Source: Dipteris shenzhenensis
Taxonomy: Eukaryota; Polypodiophyta; Polypodiopsida; Gleicheniales
Length of the DNA stretch: 64,000 bases
NCBI GenBank assembly: GCA_047967505.1
Contig: CM106540.1
Direction: 5' to 3' (one strand)
Of the stretch, positions 20,025 to 31,020 are shown piece by piece. The notes under the pieces were generated by a model. The model ran no database searches, had not been told where the DNA came from, and worked only from the letters and a program-made list of their open reading frames with translations. Position numbers and translations under genes: made by a program. Position 1 is the first letter of the stretch. Each line of letters starts with the position of its first letter.

Positions 20025-23000
20025 ATGGCATCCTCTTTCATGTATGAAAAGGAGTTTTTTAGCATTAAAAAGTTGGATGGGACAAACTTTTCTTTGTGGA
20101 AAGAACAAATAAGGGATGTGCTTATTCAAAAGAAGCAGATTAAACCCTTGGCAGGGATTGAAGCTAAGCCTGCAAATATGTCTGAGGATGATTGGAATGA
20201 GTTGGATGCATTAGCAAAATCTACTATTAGACTTCATCTTGCAGAGTCAGTTTATTTCACAATAGTAAATGACTAGACTACGGAAGATTTGTGGAAGAAA
20301 CTATGTGCCACTTATGAAAAGGAGACTGCCTCTAATAAAGTTTACCTCATGAAGAGGTTGTTTGAGCTGCAGATGAAGGAAGGGGTCTCCATCGCTTCTC
20401 ACTTGAATGAATTCGATATTATTTTCAGCCAACTTCAGGCTCAGAAGATGAATTTTGATGCGGAGACTAAGGCAATATTTCTCTTATGTTCATTGCCATC
20501 CTCATGGGATACCTTCTGTATAGCTGTCAGTAACTATGCACCTAGTGGAGACTAAAATTTGATGATGTTGTGGGTAGCTTGTTGGCCGAGGAGATTAGAC
20601 GGAAGTCTATGGATGGCAACAAGTAGGATGCATCCTTAAATGTGCAAAGGGGCAGATCACAGTTCAGGGGGAAGTCCCAAGAAAGAGGGAAGTCTCATAG
20701 CAAATCTAGGGCATGGAACATCGAGTGTTACCACTGTGGCAAGAAGGGCCATATGAAAAAGGATTGCTACAAGCTGAAAAGAGAGCAAAAGGATAAGAAA
20801 AAGAATGCAGATTGGGGTGCAAATCAAAAGGAAGAGAGTCCAAGGGAGGACAAAGGAAAAGTGAAGATCGAGGAGATCAATGCAGTCACACATGATAGTA
20901 ACAATGACGTCCTCTTCATGTCTAGTTTATCTGCAAAGTTGCTTACCACTTCAGATGATGCATATTCCCAGGATTGGATTTTGGATTCTGGTGCTTCATT
21001 TCATGTTACTCCCCATAGGGCATGGTTCTCCACTTATGACAGTGGAAAGATAGGTTGTGTGCATCTTGGAAATGACTATGCATGTGACATAGTGGGAGTA
21101 GGTGAAATAAAGTTTTCTTTTGCAAATGGGTCTGCATTTATTTTGAAACATGTGAGACATGTGCCTAAGTTGACCAAGAGTCTTATTTCAGTGGGTCAGC
21201 TAGATGATGCTAGTTTTCACACCACTTTTGGCTTTCAGAGTTGGAAAATTCAAAAGGGCTCTATGCTTTTGGCCAGGGGTGCCAAGTGTGGGACATTGTA
21301 TCCCTTACATGTATCATGGGTATTTGATCATGTTGTTGCAATAACCGAGCAGCCAAACACTTCTTTGTGGCATCGCAGGTTGGGGCACATGAGCCAGAAT
21401 GGAATGAAACTCTTATGCCATTTGGGTTATGTACCGCATTTGAGTTTCTCTGATTTTGAATTTTGTGAGCACTGTCTCTATGGGAAGCAGACTAAATCAA
21501 CCCATAAAAGAAGGGGAAAGAAAGAGTTTGAAAAGCTTGATTTGGTGCATTCAGACATATGTGGTCCCATGCCTACACGGTCATTAGGCAGGGCTGAATA
21601 CACTATGTGACATTCATTGATGATGCAACTAGGAAAGTGTGGGCTTATGCTATAGCTCAGAAGAGTGATGTGTTCCAGGTATTTCAGAAATGGCTGGCCT
21701 TGGTTGAGAATCAGTCAGGTAGAACGCTTAAATGCCTACGGACTAACAATCGTGGAGAGTATCTCTCTCATGACTTTCAGCATTTCTGTGATACACGTGG
21801 GATTAAGAGGGAGCTCACATCCTCTCGTACTCCAGAGCAAAATCTAGTTGCAGAAAAGATGAACCATACCATTCAAGAAAGGTTGCAATGCATGCTTTCC
21901 AATGCAAGCCTTTCTGGTGGTTTTTGGGCTGAGGCAATGAAGACTGCAGTGCATGTGATCAATAGATCACCTAGTAGGAGTTTGGATGGTGGTATTCCTA
22001 AAGAGGCATGGAGTGGCAAGAAGCCCTCTTACTCTCATTTGCGTATATTTGGGTGTGAGGCATATGCACATGTGCCAAAAGAGCTTCGAAAGAAGCTAGA
22101 TCCTAAGTCTAGGAAATGCATCTTTCTATGTTATGGGGAAAGTGGAGAGATGGGCTATCGTCTCTGGGATCCAGAAGCAAAGAATATCATACGCAGCCAT
22201 GATGTAGTCTTCAATGAGAAGAAGATGCATAAGGCACCCATGAGGGATGTGGAAATGAGGAGAATCACTTTCTAAGATGTGAATCCACCTACATATGTTG
22301 ATAGACAGCAAGCTGTCCATGCACCAAATGTGCAAGAAATGGTACCACCAAATACTCCCACAGGTATACAATCAAGGGTAGATGATGGATCATCTATTGG
22401 TGGAAATGATGAGCCAAATGTGGCTGATATGCAGGTGGGACAGCAAGCTGAAATGCCCTTGAGAAGATCATCTAGAGTGTCTAGACCGCCTGATAGGTTT
22501 GTTCCAGGGGTAGACTATGTGATGCTTACTGATTGTGGGGAGCCTTCTTGCTACAGAGAGGCTATGCTGCGTGAGGATCAACGCAAGTGGGAGTATGCTA
22601 TGCAATCAGAGATGAGTTCACTTATGAAGAATAAGACTTGGGACTTGGTTTCTTTGCCACATGGAAAGAAAGCATTGCCATGTAAATGGGTCTACAAGAT
22701 GAAGGTCACAGGTGATAATGTGCCTAGGTACAAGGCCCATTTGGTCGCTAAAGGGTTCAGGCAAGAGAAGGGTGTGGACTTTGATGAGATATTCTCTCCA
22801 GTTGTGAAGATGACCACACTTAGATGCATGCTTGGACTAGTGGCATCAGAGGATATGGAGCTTATGTAGATGGATGTCAAGACAGCTTTCTTGCATGGGG
22901 ATTTGCATGAGGAAATTTACATGGTGCAGCCAGAAGGCTTTGAAGAAAAGGGCAAAGAGCATTTAGTTTGTAAGCTGAAGAAGAGTCTCTATGGTCTTAA

Positions 23001-24079
23001 GCAAGCGCCTAGAGAATGATATCAAAAGTTTGATGCTTTCATTCGGTCCCAGGGTTTTAGAAGGAGTGAAATTGATCATTGCCTCTACACCTGATAATAG
23101 TCTGATACTCCTGATACTATATGTGGATGATATGCTATTGGCTAGCAAGAATACTTATGAGCTAGATGCACTAAAGGCCAAGTTGCATGAGGCGTTTGAT
23201 ATGAAGGATTTGGGACTTGCAGGTCATATTCTTGGTATGTGCATCATGCGTGATCAGAGTAGGAAACTCCTTTGGCTTTCACAGAAGGAGTATGTTACAA
23301 AAGTATTGCAACGTTTCAATATGGAGGGGGGGAAGGCAGTGAGTACTCCATTGCCTCCATATGTGAAACTGAGTCATACAGATAGTCCCAAATCAGATGA
23401 GGAGAGGGACATGGTGGCCAAGGTTCCTTATGCATCAGCAATTGGGAGTCTTATGTATGCTATGATAGCTACTAGACCAGACATTGCATTTGCAGTGGGA
23501 GTTGTTAGCCAGTATATGGCTAATCCAGGAAAGAGGCATTGGGAGGTAGTTAAGTGCATCATGAGGTACATGAAGGGTACCAAGGAGATGTGCATCTGCT
23601 TTGGTAGAGGAGACATGCGTGTACTTGGGTACACAGATTCAGACTATGCAGGGCATGTGGATAGTAGGAGATCCACTTTTGGTTATGTGTTCACCTTTGC
23701 AGGTGGTGCAGTGTCGTGGATGTCTCGCACACAGAAGTGCGTTGGTTTGTCTACCACAGAGGCTGAGTATGTTGCAGCCACAGAGGGTTGCAAGGAGGCT
23801 ATATGGCTTGATCGGCTAGTAGGAGATTTGGGGATTCATACAGGTGTACCGACATTGCATAGTGATTCCATGAGTGCTATTCAGCTAGCACAGAATCCGG
23901 TCTTTCATGCAAAGACCAAACACATTGAGGTCAGGTACCATTTCATCAGGGAGGTACTTGAGGACAAGCGCATAGAGCTTGTCAAGGTTCATACAGATGA
24001 TAACCCTGCAGATATGCTGATGAAGAGTCTACCTAGTCAGCGGTTTGAGTATTGTCGTGTATTGATGGGCATTGGATAG
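20025..24079 (+). pseudogene. Decayed Ty1/copia gag-pol
   Basis: Domains in copia order: gag (20025-20555) with KLDGTNFSLWKEQI; CCHC knuckle CYHCGKKGHMKKDC near 20730; protease WILDSGAS near 20975; GAG-preintegrase (LWHRRLGHMS...CEHC) near 21367-21480; integrase 21540-22100; reverse transcriptase 22560-23150 with YVDD at about 23118; RNase H (GYTDSDYAG...LSTTEAEYVA) 23625-23900. Breaks: in-frame stop at 20274-20276, frame changes near 20560-20640, 21600 and 23090, and stops at 22273, 22867 and 23017. The second integrase Asp is also gone: RTNNRGEY where the family has RTDNGGEY. Non-functional. Confidence 0.95.
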
Positions 24080-24121
24080 TATGCTCACTGGTTGTTCTCC
24101 CTTAAAGGCACATTGTCCTTT

Positions 24122-24420
24122 AAGTGGGAGGTTGTGGGGGTTAAAGGTCACTGTGCCTTTACCCCGGTTATGTACAATACTCAAACACATATATAAATGA
24201 ATGAAAAAGAAGATTAGGGTGGTTCTGCACCCACCAAAACTTGTGTGGCTCTCTGTTTCTCTCTCTCCCTCTTCCATTCTTGCTTCCGTTGAGAACACTC
24301 TCACTTCCAGTGCCTTGAAGGAAGCTGCAATGAAGAAAGTTATGCTCAATTACGAGGTGCTCATATTGCCCCCAACTACTCATGGACCCCCGAGCATAGG
24401 GAGGTATGCAAAATGAGGAA
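24122..24420 (+). repeat. Probable copia polypurine tract and 3' LTR start
   Basis: AAGTGGGAGGT at 24122-24132 fits a polypurine tract 40 nt after the pol end, directly followed by TGTGGGGGTTAAAGG at 24133, a plausible LTR start. A TATATAAAT box lies at about 24190. The LTR 3' boundary could not be set because no partner LTR was found. Confidence 0.55.
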
Positions 24421-25529
24421 TGTTGGGAATCAAGACAACCGATCATAGAGATCAATGTTGATGAGGAGTTGTGGATGCTCTTGAGATCCTTGATGTAATC
24501 TAGGTGGTACTACCAATTAATGACCAGTCATCGGTATGACAACTTCTTGGGCTTGCATGCGATTTTACATCCCCGAGGTATTTTTTGATTATTTTTAGTG
24601 CAGTTGATTACTAGTATCATGTCATTAAATAATGGCTCATCAAAGCTGTTCATCACAAGAATCTCCTCCTGCCCACATCACCTACCTCAAAGCTCTCCTC
24701 ACCAAAAACTCACATCAACACAGGGCAAGCAAAACCAAAAGTAGGCAGAGTACTTGGAGTCTTCATTCTGCTAGTATTTCGGGATAATGAAGCATGAAGT
24801 CAATATCATGCTTCTATCAAAAGCACACCTCATTCCCACTTTGAAAGGTTCTATTGACATCGATCCCTAATACGTGGGGATGCCTGAGGAAGAGGAGATG
24901 GAGATGGTGATCGAAGATCTATAGGATAGGATTAAAAATGAGGGAACATGCTTGTTGCCAAACCCACCTACAAGACACCAAAGGACAAACCCGCTATTAG
25001 TGGTGTCTCCAAAATACTAAAAAACACCTACACATATCTACTCCTGGCAATGGAAATGCCACGGTCGGACTTAAGTTTGACTAATGTCGAAAAAAGGAAA
25101 AGATAGTACAAAACATGAACTCTATGTAAAGGAAGCGCACATTATATTTCGGAGAAGCTTTATTTCACACCTATTGTTTCGCGAACGGAGGCGAGAGGGT
25201 GAAGGATTTGGAGTTTAGGGGGGGGGTTGGGAGGTGTGGTAGAGGATGGAGTAGGGAGGGAGGAGGAGGTGGTGTCGAGGAGGAGAGCGCGGATGGAGGG
25301 CGGGCTAAAGAAGGTGTCATGGGCAAGGCGGGGCGGGCATTATTGGCACACCACTGCGACTCAGAGGAGGCGTCACAAGCGCAGGCAGGGCGAACACTGC
25401 TGGTGCATCGCTGCGGGCGGCTCTGTGCATGATGCCGTCGGTCAATGCCTTGCCTTAGGCAAGCAAGTGCTTAGAAGCCCTTGTTAAGTAGGTTAGGGGC
25501 TTTAGCCCTTTAGGTAGATGTAGGGAGGA
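24421..25529. other. No gene recognised
   Basis: May include the rest of the copia LTR. The segment 25199-25440 is GC-rich with short open frames on the plus strand of low-complexity composition (GGRGW...). Nothing supportable. Confidence 0.5.
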
Positions 25530-25537
25530 GTGGACGG

Positions 25538-25784
25538 CTCAGGGGGGTCACTATGTATAAACCCTCTATATCACGTGCGTTCAAGGCCTATATTTAAAAT
25601 CCCTTATCTGTAAATTTTTTCATTAATAAAATGTACCCCTTTTCTATACAAATCTGTAAATTTTTTCCAAAACTATTTTAAATAGTCCCTTATGTATATT
25701 TATTTCTGTAAATTTTAGAAATAAAAAATATCCTTCTGTTGAACTCACGTGATAGGGTTACATATGATGAGTGACCCCCCCGAG
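25538..25784 (-). mobile_element. MITE family 1, copy B (hAT-like, 247 bp)
   Basis: Terminal inverted repeats CTCAGGGGGGTCACT and CTCGGGGGGGTCACT, flanked by a perfect 8-bp duplication GTGGACGG (25530-25537, 25785-25792). Opposite orientation to copy A at 1546-1776 and alignable end to end. Both terminal regions carry an intact G-box core CACGTG (25572-25577 and 25746-25751). No coding capacity. Confidence 0.92.
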
Positions 25785-25792
25785 GTGGACGG

Positions 25793-25874
25793 CGAGGGGG
25801 GGTAGAAAGATAGAGAGAGGGGGAGGAAAAGACAGAGAAAGAGTGAGAGAGAGAGAGAGAAGAGGGGAGGGGGG

Positions 25875-25908
<34 letters not shown>

Positions 25909-25966
25909 GAAGAGAGAGGGGGTAGAGAGAGAGAGAGAGAGAGAAGAGAGAGAGAGAAAAAGAGAG

Positions 25967-26037
<71 letters not shown>

Positions 26038-26045
26038 AGGAGGGT

Positions 26046-26083
<38 letters not shown>

Positions 26084-26282
26084 GGGGGGGGGGAGGAGGG
26101 GGGGGGGAATATGGAGGGGGGGGGGGGGAGAGGGGGGGAGTGGAGGAGATGGAGGAGGGGGGGGGGGGGGGGAAGGGGGTGGTGGTGGAGAGGGGGGGGA
26201 GGAGGAGATGGAAGAGAGCGGTGGGAAGGGGGTGGTGGTGGAGGGTGTTGGAGATGGAGGAGGAGGGGGGGTGGATGGTGGT
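25793..26282. repeat. (GA)n and G-rich low-complexity tract
   Basis: Long AG dinucleotide runs interspersed with G runs, purine-only over hundreds of bases on the plus strand. Long open frames here encode only Arg/Glu/Gly or Pro/Ser/Leu repeats and are compositional artefacts. G-run clusters could form G-quadruplexes and the purine tract a triplex. Confidence 0.92.
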
Positions 26283-26467
26283 CCCGAGGGTTCCACTAGG
26301 GTTTATCGTATGGTACCACGTGAGTGTAAAGGAGGGGGGATATATAAGGGAAGGAAGGTACATTTTATAAGGTAAGGTCTTGTAAAAAGGGGGTAGATAA
26401 GGGAATTTTTCATATATTTATTGCATGCAGGTGACGTCTCCTTATTACTACTAGTGAATCCCCCATG
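26283..26467 (+). mobile_element. MITE family 2, copy 1 (185 bp)
   Basis: Starts CCCGAGGGTTCCACTAG; the reverse complement of its end is CATGGGGGATTCACTAG, matching at 12 of 17 positions. Flanked by an 8-bp repeat ATGGTGGT (26275-26282, 26468-26475), although the flanks are GGT-rich so chance is possible. Shares nearly all its length with 27336-27519. Contains CACGTG at 26317-26322. Confidence 0.75.
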
Positions 26468-26635
26468 ATGGTGGTGGAGATGGAGGGGTGGGCGGGGGGA
26501 AGGTGGGGGTGGAGGGGAAGGGGGGGAAGGGGGGGTGGATGGAGGGGGTGGTGGAAAGGGGGGGGGGGGTGGAGATGGAGGGAGTGGTGGTGGAAGGGGG
26601 GGTGGAGGGGGAGGGGTAAAAAACTTGACGGACGG
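26468..26635. repeat. G-rich low-complexity tract
   Basis: Continuation of the G/GGT-rich sequence into which the family 2 MITE inserted. No gene. Confidence 0.8.
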
Positions 26636-27335
26636 AAAACTTTGATGGAAATCCAAAGGGAGGAAGAGATGGTCACCTGAATGCTCTCCAAGTCTTTCTC
26701 AATGTAACGAGATTGTTGAGGACCAATGGATGGTGGGTGGATGGCTAGGTTATCATTGCGAGATGGGCTCGAAGTAAGTCACCGTGTGAGGATGGGAGTA
26801 GGGTGGTGGTTGATGAGGAGTGTCTTGTGTAGGGCTCGAAATGGGGAAGAGGATGGAGGCAAGATGTGAAAGATGAAGACTGAGGGGGTGGAGTGGGTTT
26901 TTATAGGAAATGGGTGTAGGTTTAGGGTTAAACCCTAAACTCTTCCCGAGCCGTAACTTTTTATGGTTAGCTCAGATCGCTCTTTTGTAAAAAGTTAAAA
27001 TGATCAAAATTGCAAGCTATACGCATTCATGTCCACTACCTAGCTTGATTATTTATCAAGTGGCTTCTTCTTAAGAAATAAAGAAAATTTCTTAAGGTAG
27101 TAACCCAAGGTTGATGCTTGGGGTTGATATGTTTGGCTAGGGTTGGAAAAAATTTTACTCTCCTTGCCCTTAAGTGTTATGTTTGTGAAAATTCGTAGTA
27201 GTTTGTTTTTTACACATACCTGTGTATGTTTACTCGTTTCTTGAGATGCTAGTCTCCCCGACAGCAGCGCTAAATGTTGGCTCTTTCCCACGGCTTCTAC
27301 AGGAAGAGCAAGGTATTCTCAGTACGCAGGGTTCC
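26636..27335. other. No gene recognised
   Basis: Moderate-complexity sequence with a short near-palindromic word GGTTTAGGGTTAAACCC at about 26920. Nothing else supportable. Confidence 0.5.
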
Positions 27336-27519
27336 CCCGGGGGGTCCACTAGGGTTTATCGTATGGTACCATGTCAGTGTAAGGGAGGGGGGTTATATAA
27401 GGGAAGGAAGGTACATTTTATAAGGTAAGGTCCCGTAAATAGGGGGTAGATACGGGGAATTTTCATATATTTATTGCATGCAGGTGACATCTTCTTTTAC
27501 TACTAGTGAATCCCCCATG
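27336..27519 (+). mobile_element. MITE family 2, copy 2 (184 bp)
   Basis: Same orientation and almost the same length as 26283-26467, sharing CACTAGGGTTTATCGTATGG, GGTACATTTTATAAGG and TTTATTGCATGCAGGTGAC. Flanks AGGGTTCC (27328-27335) and AGGGTTTT (27520-27527) match at six of eight positions, consistent with an aged 8-bp target duplication. The G-box position of copy 1 reads CATGTC here. Confidence 0.78.
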
Positions 27520-27740
27520 AGGGTTTTGAGGCTTTTTGTCACCTACAGATATATCAGGGTTGTCGTTGTAGTATACGTGTAGCTTAGGACCTTGAGTCGT
27601 ATTCTGATAAGAGACATAGGCTTAAGTGTCGTAAGCAATCATAGTGCATGTATGTGTGAGAGGAACGTGCATCATCATGGTTGAGGTAATGAAGGCTTTC
27701 GCCTTCATTGGGGGTTGCAGGGTTTAGGAGGAGTTTAAGG

Positions 27741-27820
27741 GCTAGAAGGAGGTTCCAGGTTTAGAAGGAGGTTCCAAGGTTTAGAAGGAGGTTCCAAGGT
27801 TTAGAAGGAGGATCCAAGGT
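27741..27820 (+). repeat. 20-bp minisatellite, four units
   Basis: TTAGAAGGAGGTTCCAAGGT repeated at 27741 (slightly diverged), 27761, 27781 and 27801. Confidence 0.93.
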
Positions 27821-28445
27821 TCAAGGTAGAGTACATGGTGGAGAACTCATCTCCCTCGTAGATCATGGAGATTAAGGGTTGAGGGACTAAGGGTTTAGAG
27901 GGAGCATAGGAGTGGGAGAGGAAGAAGGTATAAGAGCATGGGGGAAAGAAGAGAGAGGAGGGAGGAGGAGGAGGGAGGAGGAGGAGGAGGGAGGAGGAGA
28001 GGGAGAGGATGAGTTGCAAGGTTGGAGGAGAGGGGAGGAGGAGTTGCAAGGTTAGGATATGCTTTTGGACGTGGAGTGCAAGGAAACATGGACACTTGAG
28101 ACAATTGCTTGGAATACCAAAGTAGAACTCAACACAATGCCCCAAAGAGTATGGGCCTCATTCCATTATAGGGTATTTATACAAGTTGGAGAGCTTCTCT
28201 CTCTGCATGTAGGAATTGTAAGACATTCTCTCTCTACATGTAGAACTTGCTTATAGAAGTTGCATGTTGAACTCGCATGTTACATGTTACATGTAGAACT
28301 CGCATGTAGAACATGCATGTTGAGGATTCCTAAGAGAGGTTATTCCTAGCCTTATGCAAGTACAAGTGGAGCTTTGCCGCTACTCTACACACACATTCAT
28401 CATGACGAAGATGCACCATCATTTCTCTGCTCTTCAGAAATTAGA
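27821..28445. other. No gene; GGA-rich tract and CATGT-rich words
   Basis: A GGAGGA-rich tract lies at 27940-28045. From 28195 to 28325 there are repeated words such as GAACTCGCATGT and CTACATGTAGAACT. May hold the unresolved 3' part of the minus-strand copia remnant to the right. Confidence 0.5.
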
Positions 28446-28459
28446 AGAGCAAACAACTC

Positions 28460-29006
28460 CTAAAAATCAGGAAATTTTTCACAGACGGCAATGGATGTCC
28501 AGAACCTTGCATAATCCTTTCCTAGACCATTCAAGGTCACAAAAACTAGATCATCATCTTCCACTGGTGACCCAATGGAAGCAAGTGCATCTGCAATTTT
28601 CTTCACCTTCATGTGGTAGCCATTGATGCTCATATTTTCTCTCTGCACATTGTGCAACTCCTGCTTGAGCTGCATTTTCCTGGCTTGCATGTTTGTGTTG
28701 TACATTTTTGCCAAAGTATCCCATGCCTCCTTTGGCGTACTTGCATCCTGAATATGCACAATCATAGAATCCGAAATACTGATAGAAAGCCAGTACATAA
28801 CTTTTTTGGCTCTCTCATGCAATCGTTTAAATGCCTGCATTTCTTGTTGATTGAGAACATTAGGAAGAACTGTTCTTCTTCATTTCCTGTAATGAACTCC
28901 CAATAGCCTTTTCCCATAAGGAAATTCGTCATTCTAAACTTCCATGCCTAGAAGTTATTCTTGTCAAACTTTTCAGTGACAATCTGTGAAAGAGAATCAT
29001 ACGCCA
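28460..29006 (-). pseudogene. Copia-type gag remnant
   Basis: Minus strand from an ATG near 29006 (MAYDSLSQIVTEKFDKNNF, then a TAG stop, AWKFRM). A frame change near 28845 leads to the 126-codon piece 28840-28460 with DASTPKEAWDTLAKMYN and LGKDYARFWTSI, typical of copia gag (UBN2-type). The pol region is missing. Confidence 0.85.
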
Positions 29007-29392
29007 TTACAGAACACTGCAAAAAAACATAGCTTTTGCCTCACACGGGCAGATTTGCAAAACTGATGAAAGTGGTATTTGGCCACAGAGTCACTTCCTA
29101 GTCATGATTTTGCATCAACAGGCAATAAGGATGATTCTGCAACTCCCAATATCTCTACGCATAGACATACGATGCAATTTCTGCGCCAACTTTTCACCGA
29201 CCTGCAGAGCATATACTACCCTCTCGCCGCACCGCGAAGGGCGTCTCAATCTGAGACAGTGCACTCTTGCACTTCCGGCTATGCTACTTGCAGAGATTTG
29301 CTCCCAAACTCAAAAAAGGAAAGCAACACTGGTCCTCTTACCAGGACACCGCGAACTTGGTTTGCTTTCTTGAGCTCCTTACCACGAACCAG

Positions 29393-29404
29393 GCTCTGAT
29401 ACCA
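29393..29404 (-). other. Primer binding site (initiator Met-tRNA type)
   Basis: GCTCTGATACCA on the plus strand is the complement of TGGTATCAGAGC, directly inside the LTR at 29405-29727 and upstream of the gag remnant. Confidence 0.92.
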
Positions 29405-29727
29405 TGTGAAGATAGTGGGAGAGAGGGAAGGAGTCTATCTTGCAGCTTTTGAAGGCACAGGAATGGAATGAAATGGAAATGAAATGACAATACAAGTGCA
29501 AAGCAATGATAACCAAGAGTACTCACATGTAGGCCAAGAGAGCTTGATGTTGATTGATGTCACAAAACTAGAAAGTACAATGCCTTTATAGAATAGGCAC
29601 ACACACTCTAGGAGTCACATGTATATGGGATAAGTCCCATAGTGACACATGGCACTCTAGGATATAAAGTAGTCTAGTACTACTCTAGAACACTAGAAAA
29701 CACTCACTTTGGCTTCATGTTCCAACA
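29405..29727 (-). repeat. Copia LTR, 323 bp
   Basis: Plus-strand ends TGTGAAG and CCAACA, so on the element strand TGTTGG...CTTCACA. It adjoins the primer site, which makes it the 5' LTR of the 28460-29006 remnant. TATAAAGG lies on the minus strand near 29585. Just outside the other end is a run of seven C (29728-29734), on the element strand a G tract like a polypurine tract, so it might also serve as a 3' LTR for sequence to its right. Confidence 0.8.
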
Positions 29728-30126
29728 CCCCCCCATGAAGGCAAGGTGAGAGATTACTAGAATGGAGCCAAGAACAGGACATGACATGATGAATCTACTA
29801 ATCTGTACATCCCAAATAGCTCAGAGGCTCAAAAGAGAAGCATGGCTACTTGACCCAACAAAATAGTCTAGGGAGTGCACCAACATCCTAGAACTCGGCC
29901 AGGCCTGATAACAAAATCTATCAATGCCAATAATAGGACTCCCATAGTACATCCCCCCCTGGCTTCATAACATGAAGTGGTAGGAAGCCACACACAAATA
30001 AAGTAAAATAGAATAACATCATTTTAGGAGGACTATCCAAGGCTGAGAACCTTTATTGACTCAACACACATGATTTATTTGCATTCATTTTAGGGGGACT
30101 CCCAAGGCAGAGTACCTTCGACACAC

Positions 30127-30991
30127 TCAAAAAACAAAGTCAAGATCATCTGGTGCATAGACCTCTTCATCTAGAGAGAGATCTTGGATGTGAGCAGTGA
30201 GAGCATGAATTGGAATAGAGATGTCTGCATTGTCTTCGTCTTCCTTGGATATAGTCCCAACCAAGTTGGCATGGTCTTTAGATTGTTGTTTGGCCAGCTT
30301 CTGGAAGCAACGATCTTCGGTGTGACCAAGCTTCCCACAGTAAGTGCACTTGATAGGTTTGAAGTTACCTTTTCCTTTAGGAAACCTCCCTTTAGAAAAT
30401 AGTGCATTGGCGTCAGGAGTATCAATATGCCTTCTTTCATGATCAAGAAGCATAGCAACCATGTCATGGTAGCTCATGCTTGCCACTCTTAATGCTGGTA
30501 TAATCTCCCGATACTTAGGAATGTCTTCAATGCTTGTGAGGAGCACCGCGACCTGGTCATCATCCCCAACTGGGGCCTTCAACGCAGCAAGTTGAGTGAT
30601 GAGAGACTCCATATGATTTAGATGGGCGAGAAGAGAGTCCTCATGCTTCATCTGGAGTTTGAAGAATTCTTGGCGGAGAAAGACCTTAGAATTGATTACC
30701 TTATTGCCGAAAAGACCTTCAAATTTCTCCCATAATTCTTGAGCAGTGGAATCAAAGTCAAGATGATGAATAACTCATCACCCAAACCCAAACCAATGAG
30801 AGAAAGGGCTTTGTCGTTTAAATTCTCCCAGTGTAGAATTTTCTCCTCATCTGATTGTGGCTTTTTATCCTTGCCACAAACCACGTTCCACACCCCGTCT
30901 TTCATAAGGATAAGACACAGCTTTGTTTGCCATGTCAGAAAGTTCTTACCCGTGAACTTTTCAATAAAGGCACTTGACTTCGAGGACTCCA
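30127..30991 (-). pseudogene. Gag-only copia remnant with zinc knuckle
   Basis: Starts near 30991 (MESSKSSAFIEKFTGKNFL). A frame change near 30700 separates it from 30651-30127, which contains SLITQLAALKAPVGDDDQ and one CCHC knuckle CTYCGKLGHTEDRC. It stops before any protease, and a G-run followed by TGTACTATGG (minus strand, about 29956-29965) looks like a polypurine tract and LTR start, so the element may have been pol-less. It carries a frameshift as read. Confidence 0.82.
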
Positions 30992-31020
30992 TGGCAATCA
31001 ACTTGCAAGTAGCAAATTCA

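Noticed and set aside
25745-26370. Long open frames of about 200 codons on both strands
   Set aside because: They translate to Arg/Glu/Gly or Pro/Ser/Leu repeats dictated by (GA)n and G-run DNA; no protein family.
29079-29399. 106-codon plus-strand frame
   Set aside because: Lies antisense to the leader between the copia primer site and gag; no domain.
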